A stretch of DNA of 64,000 nt from Paracoccus onchidii. GTDB lineage: Bacteria; Pseudomonadota; Alphaproteobacteria; Rhodobacterales; Rhodobacteraceae. Of the stretch, positions 17,103 to 26,038 are shown one piece after another. Position 1 is the first letter of the stretch, and every line of letters begins with the position of its first letter. Below the pieces are notes generated by a model. That model made no database searches and had not been told where the DNA came from. It saw only the letters and a list, made by a program, of their open reading frames with translations. The DNA lies in assembly GCF_028294535.1 (NCBI RefSeq), contig NZ_JAQBIE010000012.1, positions 62,001 to 126,000 of the forward strand. Reading direction: 5' to 3'. The translations under genes were made by a program, and so were the position numbers.

Positions 17103-17802
17103 AACCACGCGATTTGCGATGCCACTGCTGCAGGCTGCGCAGGCGCAAAAACACGTCACGGTCAATGAGGCGCTTATGCGCCTTGACGGGGTGGTGAACC
17201 TGGTTCTGCAAAGCACGACCAGCAAACGACCGCCCGACGTCGTGTTCGACGGGCAATGCTGGGCGGTGCCTGCAGGGGCGTTGTCGGGGTGGACAGGGCA
17301 AGACGGTTTGATCGCGGTCGGCTCGAACGGTGGGTGGCAGTTCGTTCCGCCTTCGATTGGCATGCGCGCCTTTGTCGTGGATCAGGGTGTTCAGGCAATC
17401 CATGACGGGCTGAACTGGGTTGTGGGGGCGGTCACTGCCGGCGTGTTGGGGTCGGGTCTCGATTGCGCGATGGCCGAGGCTGATTTCACGATAACTTCGG
17501 GGATGACGATCGACACGCCGGTAACGATCCCCGCCGGGGTTATGGTCATCGGCGCGGTTGCCCGCGTCAAAGAGGCCATTACCGGTAGCCTGAGCAGCTG
17601 GCGGTTGGGTACGGATGGGGCCAATGATCGCTTTGGACAAGGACTTGGGACCGCGCGGAATTCCTGGGCGCGCGGCATTCTGGGCGCGCCAATGACTTAT
17701 TATCAGCCGGCAACGCTTCAGATGCGCGCTGAGGGTGGCGATTTTACCGGCGGTCGCGTCAGCCTTGCGGTCCACTGGCTGTCCTTGCGCCTGCCGATGT
17801 GA
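17089..17802 (+). CDS. DUF2793 protein, probable GTA tail fibre or decoration
   Basis: A 237-aa protein starting within the end of g15 with a strong AAGGAGG (17074-17080). The DUF2793 domain is recognisable from FAMPLLQAAQAQKHVTVNEALMRLD (shown here only as its start FAMPLLQAAQAQKHVT), VVFDGQCWAVPAGALSGWTGQ and NGGWQFVPPSIGMRAFVVDQ. The C-terminal 90 residues differ and contain a beta-rich NDRFGQGLGTARNSWARG segment. DUF2793 domains occur in RcGTA head-spike/fibre proteins, so a surface-binding role is likely but inferred. Coupling to g15 argues it belongs to the particle. Confidence 0.8.
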   Translation: MPTNETTRFAMPLLQAAQAQKHVTVNEALMRLDGVVNLVLQSTTSKRPPDVVFDGQCWAVPAGALSGWTGQDGLIAVGSNGGWQFVPPSIGMRAFVVDQGVQAIHDGLNWVVGAVTAGVLGSGLDCAMAEADFTITSGMTIDTPVTIPAGVMVIGAVARVKEAITGSLSSWRLGTDGANDRFGQGLGTARNSWARGILGAPMTYYQPATLQMRAEGGDFTGGRVSLAVHWLSLRLPM

Positions 17803-17881
17803 TCACCTGATGGGTGGCTCTGCCTTTTCCCGCTGGCCTATCTGCGGTATGAAGGTCCCTCATGAAACGCGGGTGGTTTGG

Positions 17882-18706
17882 ATGAACATGCAGCATGACG
17901 CCAAGAAAGTCGATCTGGATCGGGATGCCGTCTGGACCCAGATTCGCGACGAATCCGCAACCGCAGTGCGGAATGAGCCATTGCTGGGCGCGTTGATACA
18001 TGCGGGGCTGTTGCATCACAGCAGCCTCGAGGCTGCGCTGGCCTATCGGTTTTCCCTGAAGCTGGCCAGCGGTGAGATGAGCGAGCAGATCCTGCGCGAG
18101 ATTGCCGATCAGGCCTATTCAAGTTCCGACGAGCTGGGGGATGCAGCGCGTGCCGATCTGCTGGCCGTTTATGATCGTGACCCGGCGACGCATCGGTTGA
18201 TCCAGCCGATCCTTTTCTTCAAGGGGTTCCAGGCGTTGCAAGCCTATCGCATGGGGCATTGGCTGTGGCGGCAGGGACGCTATGACATGGCCTATTTCGT
18301 GCAGATGCGCTGCTCGGAATGCTTTGGCGTCGATATTCATCCGGCAGCCAGAATTGGAACTGGCGTCATGATCGACCATGCGCACTCCATCGTCATTGGC
18401 GAAACCGCGACGGTTGGAAATGACGTTTCCATGCTGCATTCGGTGACGCTTGGCGGAACCGGCAAAGAAGACGGGGATCGCCATCCCAAGATCGGCGATG
18501 GTGTGATGATCGGGGCAGGCGCCAAGGTGCTGGGCAATATCAGTGTCGGTCACCATTCGCGTATTGCCGCTGGTTCAGTGGTCTTGCACGAAGTGCCAAG
18601 CTGCAAGACGGTCGCGGGCGTTCCCGCGAAAGTCATCGGTGATGCCGGTTGTTCCGAACCGTCACACAGCATGAACCAGCTGTTGGGAACCGGAGAATAT
18701 TCCTAG
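17882..18706 (+). CDS. cysE: Serine O-acetyltransferase
   Basis: Makes O-acetyl-L-serine from serine and acetyl-CoA, the first step of cysteine synthesis. The 274-aa product has the N-terminal helical domain ([19 protein letters not shown]) and the C-terminal left-handed beta helix of hexapeptide repeats ([53 protein letters not shown]). The acceptor-site residues DHAHS and GDRHPK are present. The start at 17882 gives normal length; ATG 17849 is also possible, neither with a good RBS. It follows the GTA cluster as in several relatives and is convergent with pyrD, sharing four bases at the stops. Confidence 0.93.
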   Translation: MNMQHDAKKVDLDRDAVWTQIRDESATAVRNEPLLGALIHAGLLHHSSLEAALAYRFSLKLASGEMSEQILREIADQAYSSSDELGDAARADLLAVYDRDPATHRLIQPILFFKGFQALQAYRMGHWLWRQGRYDMAYFVQMRCSECFGVDIHPAARIGTGVMIDHAHSIVIGETATVGNDVSMLHSVTLGGTGKEDGDRHPKIGDGVMIGAGAKVLGNISVGHHSRIAAGSVVLHEVPSCKTVAGVPAKVIGDAGCSEPSHSMNQLLGTGEYS

Positions 18707-19761
18707 CACCAGTCCTTGGCACCGCTGCCGCGAAGTTCCGCAAGGGTCAGGCCTTCGCGTTGCAACCGTTCGTCCAGCTCGGTTGCAATACGCACGGCCA
18801 GTGAAAGCCCCTGATAAATCAGCGCGGAATAGATTTGCACCGCTGTTGCACCCGCCCGCAGCTTTTGCCATGCCTGTTCGCTATTCGTGATACCACCGAC
18901 GCCGATCAGGGGAATTTTCCCTTCGGTTGCGCGATACAATTTCGCCAGAACAGTGGTCGCGCGGTTGAACAATGGAGCGCCAGACATGCCACCAGCCTGT
19001 GATTTGCATGCAGACACAAGGTTGTCGCGGCTTAGCGTGGTATTCGTTGCAATAATGCCATCGATCTTTGCGTCACGTGCCACGGCGGCAATATCTGCCA
19101 ACCCGTCATCATCAAGGTCAGGTGCAATCTTGACAAAGACAGGCTTGCGCAGGGGCAGGTTGTCACGTGCCTGCATGACACCTTGCAACAATGCCGCCAA
19201 TGCCTGCGCCCCCTGAAGGTCGCGCAGCTTTTCGGTGTTGGGCGAAGATATGTTGACGGTCAGAAAATCGGCGGCTGTGCCGGCCGCAGCGACCACATGC
19301 GCAAAATCATCGGCACGGTCGATGCTGTCCTTGTTGGCGCCTATATTCAACCCCACAGGGATGCCTTGCGGACGTTCGGACAATCGCTGCGCAATTACCT
19401 GTGCGCCTTCATTATTGAAGCCGAACCGATTGATGATGGCTTGATCTGCGCGCAACCGAAACAAGCGGGGTTTGGCGTTCCCGGGCTGTGGACGCGGGGT
19501 GGCGGCACCCAGTTCGATGAAGCCAAATCCGGCACGCATCAGCGCAGCAACGGCCTTGGCGTTCTTGTCATATCCGGCAGCAAGCCCGACGGGATTGGCA
19601 AGGCGCATCCCAGCCAATGACGTCGTTAGTCGTTCTGACGCGACAGGCCCCCCATGGAGCGGCACGAGGCCCTTGGCAAGCGCCAGTATGGACAGGTCAT
19701 GCGCGGTTTCGGGGGGCAGGCGATGCAGCGCAGTAACACCGAGCCGTTCGATCAGGTTCAT
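18703..19761 (-). CDS. pyrD: Quinone-dependent dihydroorotate dehydrogenase (class 2)
   Basis: Oxidises dihydroorotate to orotate in pyrimidine synthesis and passes electrons to ubiquinone at the inner membrane. Start taken at the Met of [20 protein letters not shown] (352 aa), overlapping the upstream DUF952 gene by four bases; the 18 codons further upstream are a shadow of that gene. The N-terminal helical membrane-binding part is present, which marks class 2. FMN and substrate motifs: [34 protein letters not shown] with the catalytic Ser, [16 protein letters not shown]. Confidence 0.95.
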   Translation of the reverse strand: MNLIERLGVTALHRLPPETAHDLSILALAKGLVPLHGGPVASERLTTSLAGMRLANPVGLAAGYDKNAKAVAALMRAGFGFIELGAATPRPQPGNAKPRLFRLRADQAIINRFGFNNEGAQVIAQRLSERPQGIPVGLNIGANKDSIDRADDFAHVVAAAGTAADFLTVNISSPNTEKLRDLQGAQALAALLQGVMQARDNLPLRKPVFVKIAPDLDDDGLADIAAVARDAKIDGIIATNTTLSRDNLVSACKSQAGGMSGAPLFNRATTVLAKLYRATEGKIPLIGVGGITNSEQAWQKLRAGATAVQIYSALIYQGLSLAVRIATELDERLQREGLTLAELRGSGAKDWC

Positions 19762-20093
19762 TCCAGGGGTCCCGTTGCGTGGCCTTGCGATGTCAATTCG
19801 ATCGAGCGCGACCAAAGAACCTCATCCATCCGTAACGCGCGATACAGATGCGGAAACAGGTCGCCTCCGCGCGCTTCCTCCCAGATCAGCTTTGGGCCAA
19901 GCCTGGCGGAATCGATGGCCAATAGAACAAGGTCGTTTTCGGCTGCGAAATGCTTGGCCAGCGTTCCCGCCACCTGATCGCGCGTGGAAAAATGGATATA
20001 ACCATCCTGAAGATCGATCGGTGCGCCCGGCGTCGATCGATCAACCTTGAAAGCATCCCATTCGGACTGACGAAATATCTTGTAGATGATCAT
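19758..20093 (-). CDS. DUF952 family protein
   Basis: A 111-aa protein starting [16 protein letters not shown], with the DUF952 marks [19 protein letters not shown], the central [21 protein letters not shown] and [13 protein letters not shown]. Biochemical function of the family is not established to my knowledge; the fold has been compared to glutathione-S-transferase-unrelated alpha/beta sheets with a conserved His. It is translationally coupled to pyrD (ATGA overlap), an arrangement common in Rhodobacterales. Confidence 0.9.
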   Translation of the reverse strand: MIIYKIFRQSEWDAFKVDRSTPGAPIDLQDGYIHFSTRDQVAGTLAKHFAAENDLVLLAIDSARLGPKLIWEEARGGDLFPHLYRALRMDEVLWSRSIELTSQGHATGPLE

Positions 20094-20256
20094 GCAGGCA
20101 TTTGCCCGCTGCGTGCTGTCCTGGTCAAGAGGCTCGCTTGGAAAACCGCGTCATTCGGGTTGTTTCCGAAAAATCGGTGATCAGGAAAATTGACCGGTGC
20201 CGGGTGGTGCGCCAAGGTGCTTGCAGGAACATATGAGCGGGAAAAGGAATTGCCGA

Positions 20257-21855
20257 ATGCACCTGCGTTTTATTACTGCGGTTTCCGTGGCGGCACTGAT
20301 GGCTGGATCGGCTCAGGCGGAAATGGTGCTGCATGTGCTGCACACAAATGACCTGCATAGTCGAATTGAACCGATCAACAAATATGACAGCACCTGCGAT
20401 GCAGAAGCGGTGGACGCCGGCGAGTGCTTTGGCGGAGTCGCCCGGGTTGCGCATAAGGTGCATGAGCTGCGTGAGCAGATCCGTGCGGATGGCGGCAACG
20501 TGATCGTTCTGGATGCCGGTGACCAATATCAGGGTTCGTTGTTTTATACCACTTACAAGGGCGCGGATGTCGTCGAGTTCATGACCGCGATCGGCTATGA
20601 TGCAATGGCGGTTGGCAATCATGAATTTGACGACGGACCTGAGGGGCTGGCATTGCTGGCCGATGGGGTCGGGTTTCCAGTAATTTCCGGCAATCTCGAC
20701 CTTTCGATGTCGTCTGTTCTGAAGGAAAAGATCGGTGACGTTGCGGTTCTGGACGTCGGGGGAAATCGGATCGGGGTGGTGTCCGCGCTGGCAATGGATA
20801 CGCCCGAAACATCGTCGCCCGGGGCGGATGTGATTTTCAAGGATGATATTGAAAGCCTTAGGGCTGGCGTCGCAAAACTGGAAGAAGCGGGGGTGAACAA
20901 GATTATCGCCCTGACCCATGTCGGCTACCAGCGCGACCAGAAATTCGCCGGTGAAGTCGAAGGGATCGACGCGGTGATCGGCGGTCATTCGCACAGTTTA
21001 CTGGGGGATATGGACGGGGCCGAAGGTCCTTATCCGACGATGGTTGCAGGTCCGGCGGGTGTGGAAGTGCCGGTGGCTCAGGCTTATGCCTATTCCAAAT
21101 ATCTAGGCCACCTGATCCTGACTTTCGATGATGACGGCACGCTTCTAAAGGCAGAGGGGCAGCCGGTCTTGCTGGACAATTCTGTGCCCGAAGACAGCGA
21201 AATTGCAGGCCGGGTCAAGGAGATGGCCGCACCCATCCAGGAATTGCGCCAGAAGGTCGTCGCCGAGGCTGGGGCAATGATTGACGGTGATCGTGCAAAT
21301 TGTCGCGCGCGCGAGTGCCAGATGGGGGTTCTGGTCGCGGATGCGATGCTGGACCGGGTAAAGGATCAGGGCGTCAGCATTGCAATCACGAATGGAGGTG
21401 GTCTGCGCGCATCCATCGATTCCGGGCCCGTCACCATGGGCGAAGTCTATACGGTTCTTCCGTTTCAGAATACACTTGCGACTTTCGAGTTGAGCGGTGC
21501 CGACATCGTGTCCGCATTGGAAAACGGAGCAAGCCAGTATGAAGAGGTTGCCGGTCGTTTCTCGCAGGTGGCCGGTCTGCAATACAGCGTCGATCCCGCC
21601 GCAGAGGCCGGGCAGCGTATCAGCGATGTGAGGGTGCGCAAGGACGGGGAGTGGGCCGCGATCGAACCTGAAACGGTCTATGGCGTCGTTTCCAACAATT
21701 ACATGCGTTCGGGTGGCGACGGCTATGCGATTTTTGCGAGCAACGCGCGCAATGCCTATGATTACGGTCCCGACCTGGCAGAGGTGCTGGCGGATTACCT
21801 TTCAGGGCAGCAGGCATATGAACCCTATCTTGATGGGCGCATCACGGTAAAATAG
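20257..21855 (+). CDS. Secreted bifunctional metallophosphatase / 5'-nucleotidase
   Basis: Periplasmic enzyme that removes phosphate from nucleotides for scavenging. Start at 20257 has AAGGAA upstream and gives a clean signal peptide (HLRFITAVSVAALMAGSAQA, cut before Glu22). The N-terminal calcineurin-like metal-binding motifs are VLHTNDLHSRIEP, VLDAGDQYQG, AVGNHEFDDGPEG and GGHSHSLL. The C-terminal 5_nucleotid_C domain shows ITNGGGLRASID, YTVLPFQNTLATFELSG and VVSNNYMRSGGDGYAIF, which binds the nucleotide base. 532 aa, normal size. It stands alone and is followed by a terminator. Confidence 0.94.
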   Translation: MHLRFITAVSVAALMAGSAQAEMVLHVLHTNDLHSRIEPINKYDSTCDAEAVDAGECFGGVARVAHKVHELREQIRADGGNVIVLDAGDQYQGSLFYTTYKGADVVEFMTAIGYDAMAVGNHEFDDGPEGLALLADGVGFPVISGNLDLSMSSVLKEKIGDVAVLDVGGNRIGVVSALAMDTPETSSPGADVIFKDDIESLRAGVAKLEEAGVNKIIALTHVGYQRDQKFAGEVEGIDAVIGGHSHSLLGDMDGAEGPYPTMVAGPAGVEVPVAQAYAYSKYLGHLILTFDDDGTLLKAEGQPVLLDNSVPEDSEIAGRVKEMAAPIQELRQKVVAEAGAMIDGDRANCRARECQMGVLVADAMLDRVKDQGVSIAITNGGGLRASIDSGPVTMGEVYTVLPFQNTLATFELSGADIVSALENGASQYEEVAGRFSQVAGLQYSVDPAAEAGQRISDVRVRKDGEWAAIEPETVYGVVSNNYMRSGGDGYAIFASNARNAYDYGPDLAEVLADYLSGQQAYEPYLDGRITVK

Positions 21856-21874
21856 CGCCGTCACGGAATGAAAC

Positions 21875-21903
21875 GCCCCGACCGGATCCTGTCGGGGCAT
21901 TTC
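21875..21903 (+). terminator. Terminator after 5'-nucleotidase gene
   Basis: Perfect 8-bp stem GCCCCGAC (21875-21882) / GTCGGGGC (21891-21898) with an 8-nt loop, followed by ATTTC. The T tract is short, so termination may be partial; the next gene begins 42 bp later. Confidence 0.7.
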
Positions 21904-21944
21904 ACGGCATTGACGCGAGGGCCGGCTTGCGTCATGCCCCATTC

Positions 21945-23801
21945 ATGCTGCGAATTGATGATATTTCCTATTCCATTCAGGGTCGCCCTCTTTTCGAAGG
22001 GTGCTCCGCCGCTATTCCCGAAGGACACAAGGTCGGGTTGGTCGGTCCAAACGGTGCTGGCAAGACGACGTTGTTTCGCCTGATACGTGGCGAGTTGTCG
22101 CTGGATGGCGGCGAGATCACGTTGCCTTCTCGGGCACGTATCGGGGGTGTCGCGCAGGAAGCTCCGGGAACGGGGTTGTCGGTGCTTGAAACCGTGCTGG
22201 CCGAAGACAAGGAGCGTGCCTCCCTGATGGCTGAATCCGAGCAAGCCACGGATCCCAATCGCATCGCCGAAATTCAGATGCGCCTGGCTGACATCGACGC
22301 CTGGTCCGCCGAGGCGCGTGCGGCGTCGATACTTGACGGGCTTGGTTTCGCGACGACGGATCAGGCGCGACCGACCAGCGATTTTTCGGGCGGCTGGCGA
22401 ATGCGGGTGGCATTGGCCGGGGTCTTGTTCTCGCAACCTGATCTTCTGTTGCTGGACGAGCCGACAAACTATCTGGATCTGGAAGGGGCGTTGTGGCTGG
22501 AAGGTTATCTGGCGCGCTATCCCCATACTGTCATCATCATCAGTCATGATCGCGGGCTTCTGAACCGGGCGGTCGGACATATCCTGCATCTCGAGGATCG
22601 CAAGCTGACGCTTTATACCGGCGGTTATGACGGCTTTACCCGGATCCGTGCCGAAAGGCGCGCATTGCAGGCCGCCGAAGCCAAGAAACAGGCAGAGAGG
22701 CGCGCCCACCTGCAAGGTTTCGTGGATCGTTTTCGTGCCAAGGCCAGCAAGGCACGCCAGGCGCAGGCGCGTGTCAAGATGCTGGAAAAGATGCAGCCGA
22801 TCACAGCCCCCGAAGAGGCGCGTCTGCATCGTTTCAGCTTTGCCCAGCCGGAAGAACTTTCCCCACCCATTATCTCGATGCAGAACGTGGCCGTCGGCTA
22901 TGGCGATCGCACCGTGCTGCGCCGGCTTGACCTGCGGATCGATCAGGATGACCGGATCGCACTGCTTGGCCGCAACGGGCAGGGAAAATCCACGTTGTCG
23001 AAGATGCTTGCGGGCAGGCTGAGCGAAATGGACGGAAAGATCACCCGTTCTGGCAAGCTGCGCGTCGGGTATTTTGCGCAGCATCAGGTCGATGAGCTGG
23101 TTTTGAACGAAACCCCGATCGACCATGTACGCAGGCTTCGCCCGGATGAGGCACCCGCGCGGTTGCGTGCCCGTCTGGCGGGTTTCGGTCTGATGGAAGC
23201 ACAGGCGGAAACCCAGGTCGGGCGGTTGTCGGGGGGGCAGAAGGCGCGGCTTTCGCTGCTGATCGCGACGATAGACGCGCCGCATATCCTGATTCTGGAC
23301 GAACCGACAAACCACCTGGATATCGAAAGCCGCGAAGCGCTGTCCGAGGCTTTGAACGACTATACCGGTGCGGTCGTGCTTGTCAGCCATGATATGCATC
23401 TGCTGGGATTGGTGGCCGAACGTCTATGGTTGGTTGATGCTGGCGGCGTCACCCCTTATGAGGGCGATCTGGACGATTATCGACGCTTTCTGCTGACGGG
23501 TGCGGAAACCGCGAAGAAAAAGACGCCTGGTCCGGCCGCGAAGCCAGCAGCCCCACGTCCGTCCAAAGATGAATTCCAATCCCTGCGCAGCGATGTGCGC
23601 AAGGCCGAGGAACGCGTGCAGAAACTGTCCGAGATGTTGGAAAAGCTGGATGTGAAGCTGGCTGATCCCGCCGTTTACCAAGATCCACCCGAAGCCGAAA
23701 AATGGGGGCGCAAGCATGCCGAGGCTGTCGAGGCGATGACGCGCGCGGAAAACCTGTGGATGCGGGCGTTGGAAAGACTGGAACTGGCAGAAAACCCCTG
23801 A
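21945..23801 (+). CDS. ABC-F family ATPase (Uup/YheS-like)
   Basis: Cytosolic twin-ATPase protein without membrane domains; ABC-F proteins act at the ribosome E site or in related translation/quality-control roles. The ATG at 21945 gives 618 aa. Domain 1: Walker A GPNGAGKTT, signature DFSGGWRMR, Walker B LLLLDEPTNYLDLE. Linker with coiled coil AEAKKQAERRAHLQGFVDRF. Domain 2: GRNGQGKST, RLSGGQKARLS, ILILDEPTNHLDIE. After a Pro/Ala-rich hinge a C-terminal coiled coil follows (about 540-618, SDVRKAEERVQKLSEMLEKL). Linker and C-tail resemble the YheS/Uup group more than EttA. Substrate ribosomal state is not predictable here. Confidence 0.93.
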   Translation: MLRIDDISYSIQGRPLFEGCSAAIPEGHKVGLVGPNGAGKTTLFRLIRGELSLDGGEITLPSRARIGGVAQEAPGTGLSVLETVLAEDKERASLMAESEQATDPNRIAEIQMRLADIDAWSAEARAASILDGLGFATTDQARPTSDFSGGWRMRVALAGVLFSQPDLLLLDEPTNYLDLEGALWLEGYLARYPHTVIIISHDRGLLNRAVGHILHLEDRKLTLYTGGYDGFTRIRAERRALQAAEAKKQAERRAHLQGFVDRFRAKASKARQAQARVKMLEKMQPITAPEEARLHRFSFAQPEELSPPIISMQNVAVGYGDRTVLRRLDLRIDQDDRIALLGRNGQGKSTLSKMLAGRLSEMDGKITRSGKLRVGYFAQHQVDELVLNETPIDHVRRLRPDEAPARLRARLAGFGLMEAQAETQVGRLSGGQKARLSLLIATIDAPHILILDEPTNHLDIESREALSEALNDYTGAVVLVSHDMHLLGLVAERLWLVDAGGVTPYEGDLDDYRRFLLTGAETAKKKTPGPAAKPAAPRPSKDEFQSLRSDVRKAEERVQKLSEMLEKLDVKLADPAVYQDPPEAEKWGRKHAEAVEAMTRAENLWMRALERLELAENP

Positions 23802-23924
23802 TCCGCCGCAAGGCGTTGCCCAACTGCCATGGTTCTGGATTGATCCGGCTCTTTGCTTGTTTCGAAACGGGTTGTCGTCTTATGCTGGCGGCAGCGTTGA
23901 CCATCCAATGAAAGAACCGAATCG

Positions 23925-24674
23925 ATGTGGAAATATCTGGCTGCCTTTGCGGTGTTGGCTTCTCCGGTCTATGCGGAAGAATTCGACATTCCGGCGATTC
24001 CAGGCAACGGTAAGTTCTCATTCGACGTTGGTCTGGGTTTCTCGGCCGGGCCCAGCTATCCTGGTTCGGACGAAATGGAATTCGCGCCGTGGATTCCGCT
24101 GCGCAACGCCGGTTTCGGTGAACGCGGCAAGGCCGAACTGGACGGGTTCGTCTTCCTGCCTGATTTCGGCTATGTGGGCGAACGGGATACAAGCGATGAG
24201 GCTGCGCTTGCCGGGCTGGACGATATTGATCGCGCCTATGAATTGGGTGGACGCGTCAATTTCGGATATGGGCCACTGACCTCTTACGTGACCTCGCGCC
24301 TTGGGTTTGGTGGCCATGACGGCGTGACCGGCGAAGTCGGGTTTCGCTATCGCACCGATATTAATGATCGGCTGAGCATCTGGTCAGGGCTAGAGGTCGA
24401 ATATGGTGATTCCGAATTCGTGGGCACCTATTTCGGCGTATCGGCCGATGAAGCGTCGCGCAGTTCGTATGGCGAATATGACGCTGGCAGCGGGTTCACC
24501 AAGGCGGCCGCCAAATTCTCGATGCGTTATTCCCTGAACGAAATCACAGCCTTGCAGGGTGAGTTCGAATATGGCCGTCTGATCGGTGATGCCGGGGATT
24601 CTCCGATTGTTCAGGACCGTGATCAACCTGTGATTCGGCTGGGGATCACGCGAAACATTTCGCTTAATTTCTGA
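23925..24674 (+). CDS. MipA/OmpV family outer-membrane protein
   Basis: A 249-aa secreted protein: short signal peptide (MWKYLAAFAVLASPVYA) followed by a beta-barrel type sequence with alternating aromatic/glycine strands. Family marks are FSFDVGLGFSAGPSYPGSDE, FAPWIPLRNAGFG, LGGRVNFGYGPLTSYVTSR and the terminal Phe of ITRNISLNF, which fits outer-membrane insertion by BAM. MipA-type proteins have been linked to murein enzyme scaffolding and to antibiotic susceptibility; the role here is unknown. Monocistronic with its own terminator. Confidence 0.88.
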   Translation: MWKYLAAFAVLASPVYAEEFDIPAIPGNGKFSFDVGLGFSAGPSYPGSDEMEFAPWIPLRNAGFGERGKAELDGFVFLPDFGYVGERDTSDEAALAGLDDIDRAYELGGRVNFGYGPLTSYVTSRLGFGGHDGVTGEVGFRYRTDINDRLSIWSGLEVEYGDSEFVGTYFGVSADEASRSSYGEYDAGSGFTKAAAKFSMRYSLNEITALQGEFEYGRLIGDAGDSPIVQDRDQPVIRLGITRNISLNF

Positions 24675-24690
24675 TTGCCGAATCGGGATG

Positions 24691-24721
24691 TTCGGGCCGT
24701 ACTGCGGCCCGAAATTATTTT
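24691..24721 (+). terminator. Terminator after MipA/OmpV gene
   Basis: Perfect 9-bp stem TTCGGGCCG (24691-24699) / CGGCCCGAA (24705-24713), 5-nt loop, followed by ATTATTTT. Strong intrinsic terminator 17 bp past the stop. Confidence 0.88.
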
Positions 24722-24823
24722 AAGCCTGTAATAAATTCTTGACACATACCCCTTCCTTGGTGCGCTCTGGTAGAGAACAGAACGGGCTGCGGCGAACGCG
24801 GCTATCCCAACAGGAAGATGGAC

Positions 24824-25993
24824 ATGACCCATTCGCGCAAGCTATTGGCGGCCCTTGTGGCCACGACGATGCTGACAGGTCCTGCAGCGGCGCAGGATCA
24901 GGAAACCCTGAAGATCGGATTGATCTTCACGCTGTCCGGCCCGGCGGCGGTTCTGGGCGAAATGGGCCGCGACGGGTTTCTTCTGGCGGCTGAGCAGATT
25001 GGCGATATCGGCGGTCTGAACACCGAGATCATCGTGGTCGACGATGAGCAAAAGCCTGACATTGCCGCCAACAAGGCCCGTGAACTGGTCGAGCGCGACG
25101 AGGTGGACATCGTTGTGGGGCCGATATTCTCGAATATTCTCGGCGCGATCCAGAAACCTGTGACCGATAGTGGCGCGATCCTGATCAGCCCCAATGCCGG
25201 CACCTCGAATTTCGCGGGCGCGGATTGCAACCGGAATTTCTTTGTCACCTCGTATCAGAATGATCAGATGCACGAGGTCATGGGCGCATATGCGCAGGAA
25301 CAGGGCTATGACAATGTGTTCCTGCTGGCGCCCAATTACCAGGCGGGCAAGGACAGTCTGGCAGGGTTCAAGAACAGCTATTCGGGCGGCTTCGCCGGTG
25401 AAATCTTCACCCAGCTTGGGCAGCTGGACTATTCGGCCGAGCTGGCCCAGATCGCGGCGATGCAGCCAGACGCCGTGTTTGCCTTCATGCCCGGCGGCAT
25501 GGGCGTGAATCTGGTTAAGCAATATCGGCAAGCCGGACTGGATACCATTCCGTTCCTTTCGGCCTTTACGGTTGATGAATCGACCTTGCCCGCGCAGCAG
25601 GATGCCGCGCTGGGGTTCTTTGCCGGTTCGAACTGGGCGCCTGATACCGATACCCCCGAAAGCAAGACGTTCGTTGCTGCATACGAAGAAAAATACGGCA
25701 AGGTGCCGGCCACATATGCGATGCAGGCTTTTGATGCCGCCAATCTGATTGATGGCGCCATTCGCGAAGCAGGCGGCGTTCAGGACAAGGATGCCCTGAT
25801 TGCCGCGCTCGAGACGGCCCCGTTCACGTCGGTTCGCGGTGATTTCAGCTTTGGTCCCAATCACTACCCGATTCAGGATTTCTATCTGACCAAGGTGGTT
25901 CAACGCGAGGACGGGCAGTTTGCGACTTCGATCGTCAAGAAGATCTTTGACGATTACGCCGATAACTACGTTTCTGATTGCGATATGGGATAA
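24824..25993 (+). CDS. Branched-chain amino acid/amide-type ABC substrate-binding protein
   Basis: Periplasmic binding protein of the LivK/LivJ (HAAT) class that feeds the importer encoded by the next four genes. Of two in-frame ATGs, 24824 is preferred since AGGAAG (24812-24817) is correctly spaced. Signal peptide ends around TGPAAAQ. The Peripla_BP_6 fold is seen from LKIGLIFTLSGPAAVLGEMG, VVDDEQKPDIAANKARELVE, VVGPIFSNILGAIQKPV and ISPNAGTSNFAG. Members transport branched-chain amino acids, amides, urea or aromatic acids; the ligand cannot be read from sequence. The operon ends with a cupin and a flavin monooxygenase, which hints at an aromatic ligand. Confidence 0.93.
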   Translation: MTHSRKLLAALVATTMLTGPAAAQDQETLKIGLIFTLSGPAAVLGEMGRDGFLLAAEQIGDIGGLNTEIIVVDDEQKPDIAANKARELVERDEVDIVVGPIFSNILGAIQKPVTDSGAILISPNAGTSNFAGADCNRNFFVTSYQNDQMHEVMGAYAQEQGYDNVFLLAPNYQAGKDSLAGFKNSYSGGFAGEIFTQLGQLDYSAELAQIAAMQPDAVFAFMPGGMGVNLVKQYRQAGLDTIPFLSAFTVDESTLPAQQDAALGFFAGSNWAPDTDTPESKTFVAAYEEKYGKVPATYAMQAFDAANLIDGAIREAGGVQDKDALIAALETAPFTSVRGDFSFGPNHYPIQDFYLTKVVQREDGQFATSIVKKIFDDYADNYVSDCDMG

Positions 25994-26002
25994 GCACTGG
26001 CT

Positions 26003-26020
26003 CGGGGCCAGCAGGCCCCG
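26003..26020 (+). other. Hairpin between binding-protein and permease genes
   Basis: Perfect 7-bp stem CGGGGCC / GGCCCCG with an AGCA loop and no T tract, in the 45-bp gap. In ABC importer operons such a structure often protects the upstream binding-protein mRNA from 3' decay, raising its amount over the membrane genes. Function inferred. Confidence 0.65.
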
Positions 26021-26038
26021 GCCTTGCCAGGATCGCGC

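Noticed and set aside
21861-23399. 512-codon minus-strand frame opposite the ABC-F gene
   Set aside because: The plus strand carries two complete ABC ATPase motif sets; the minus frame is its shadow.
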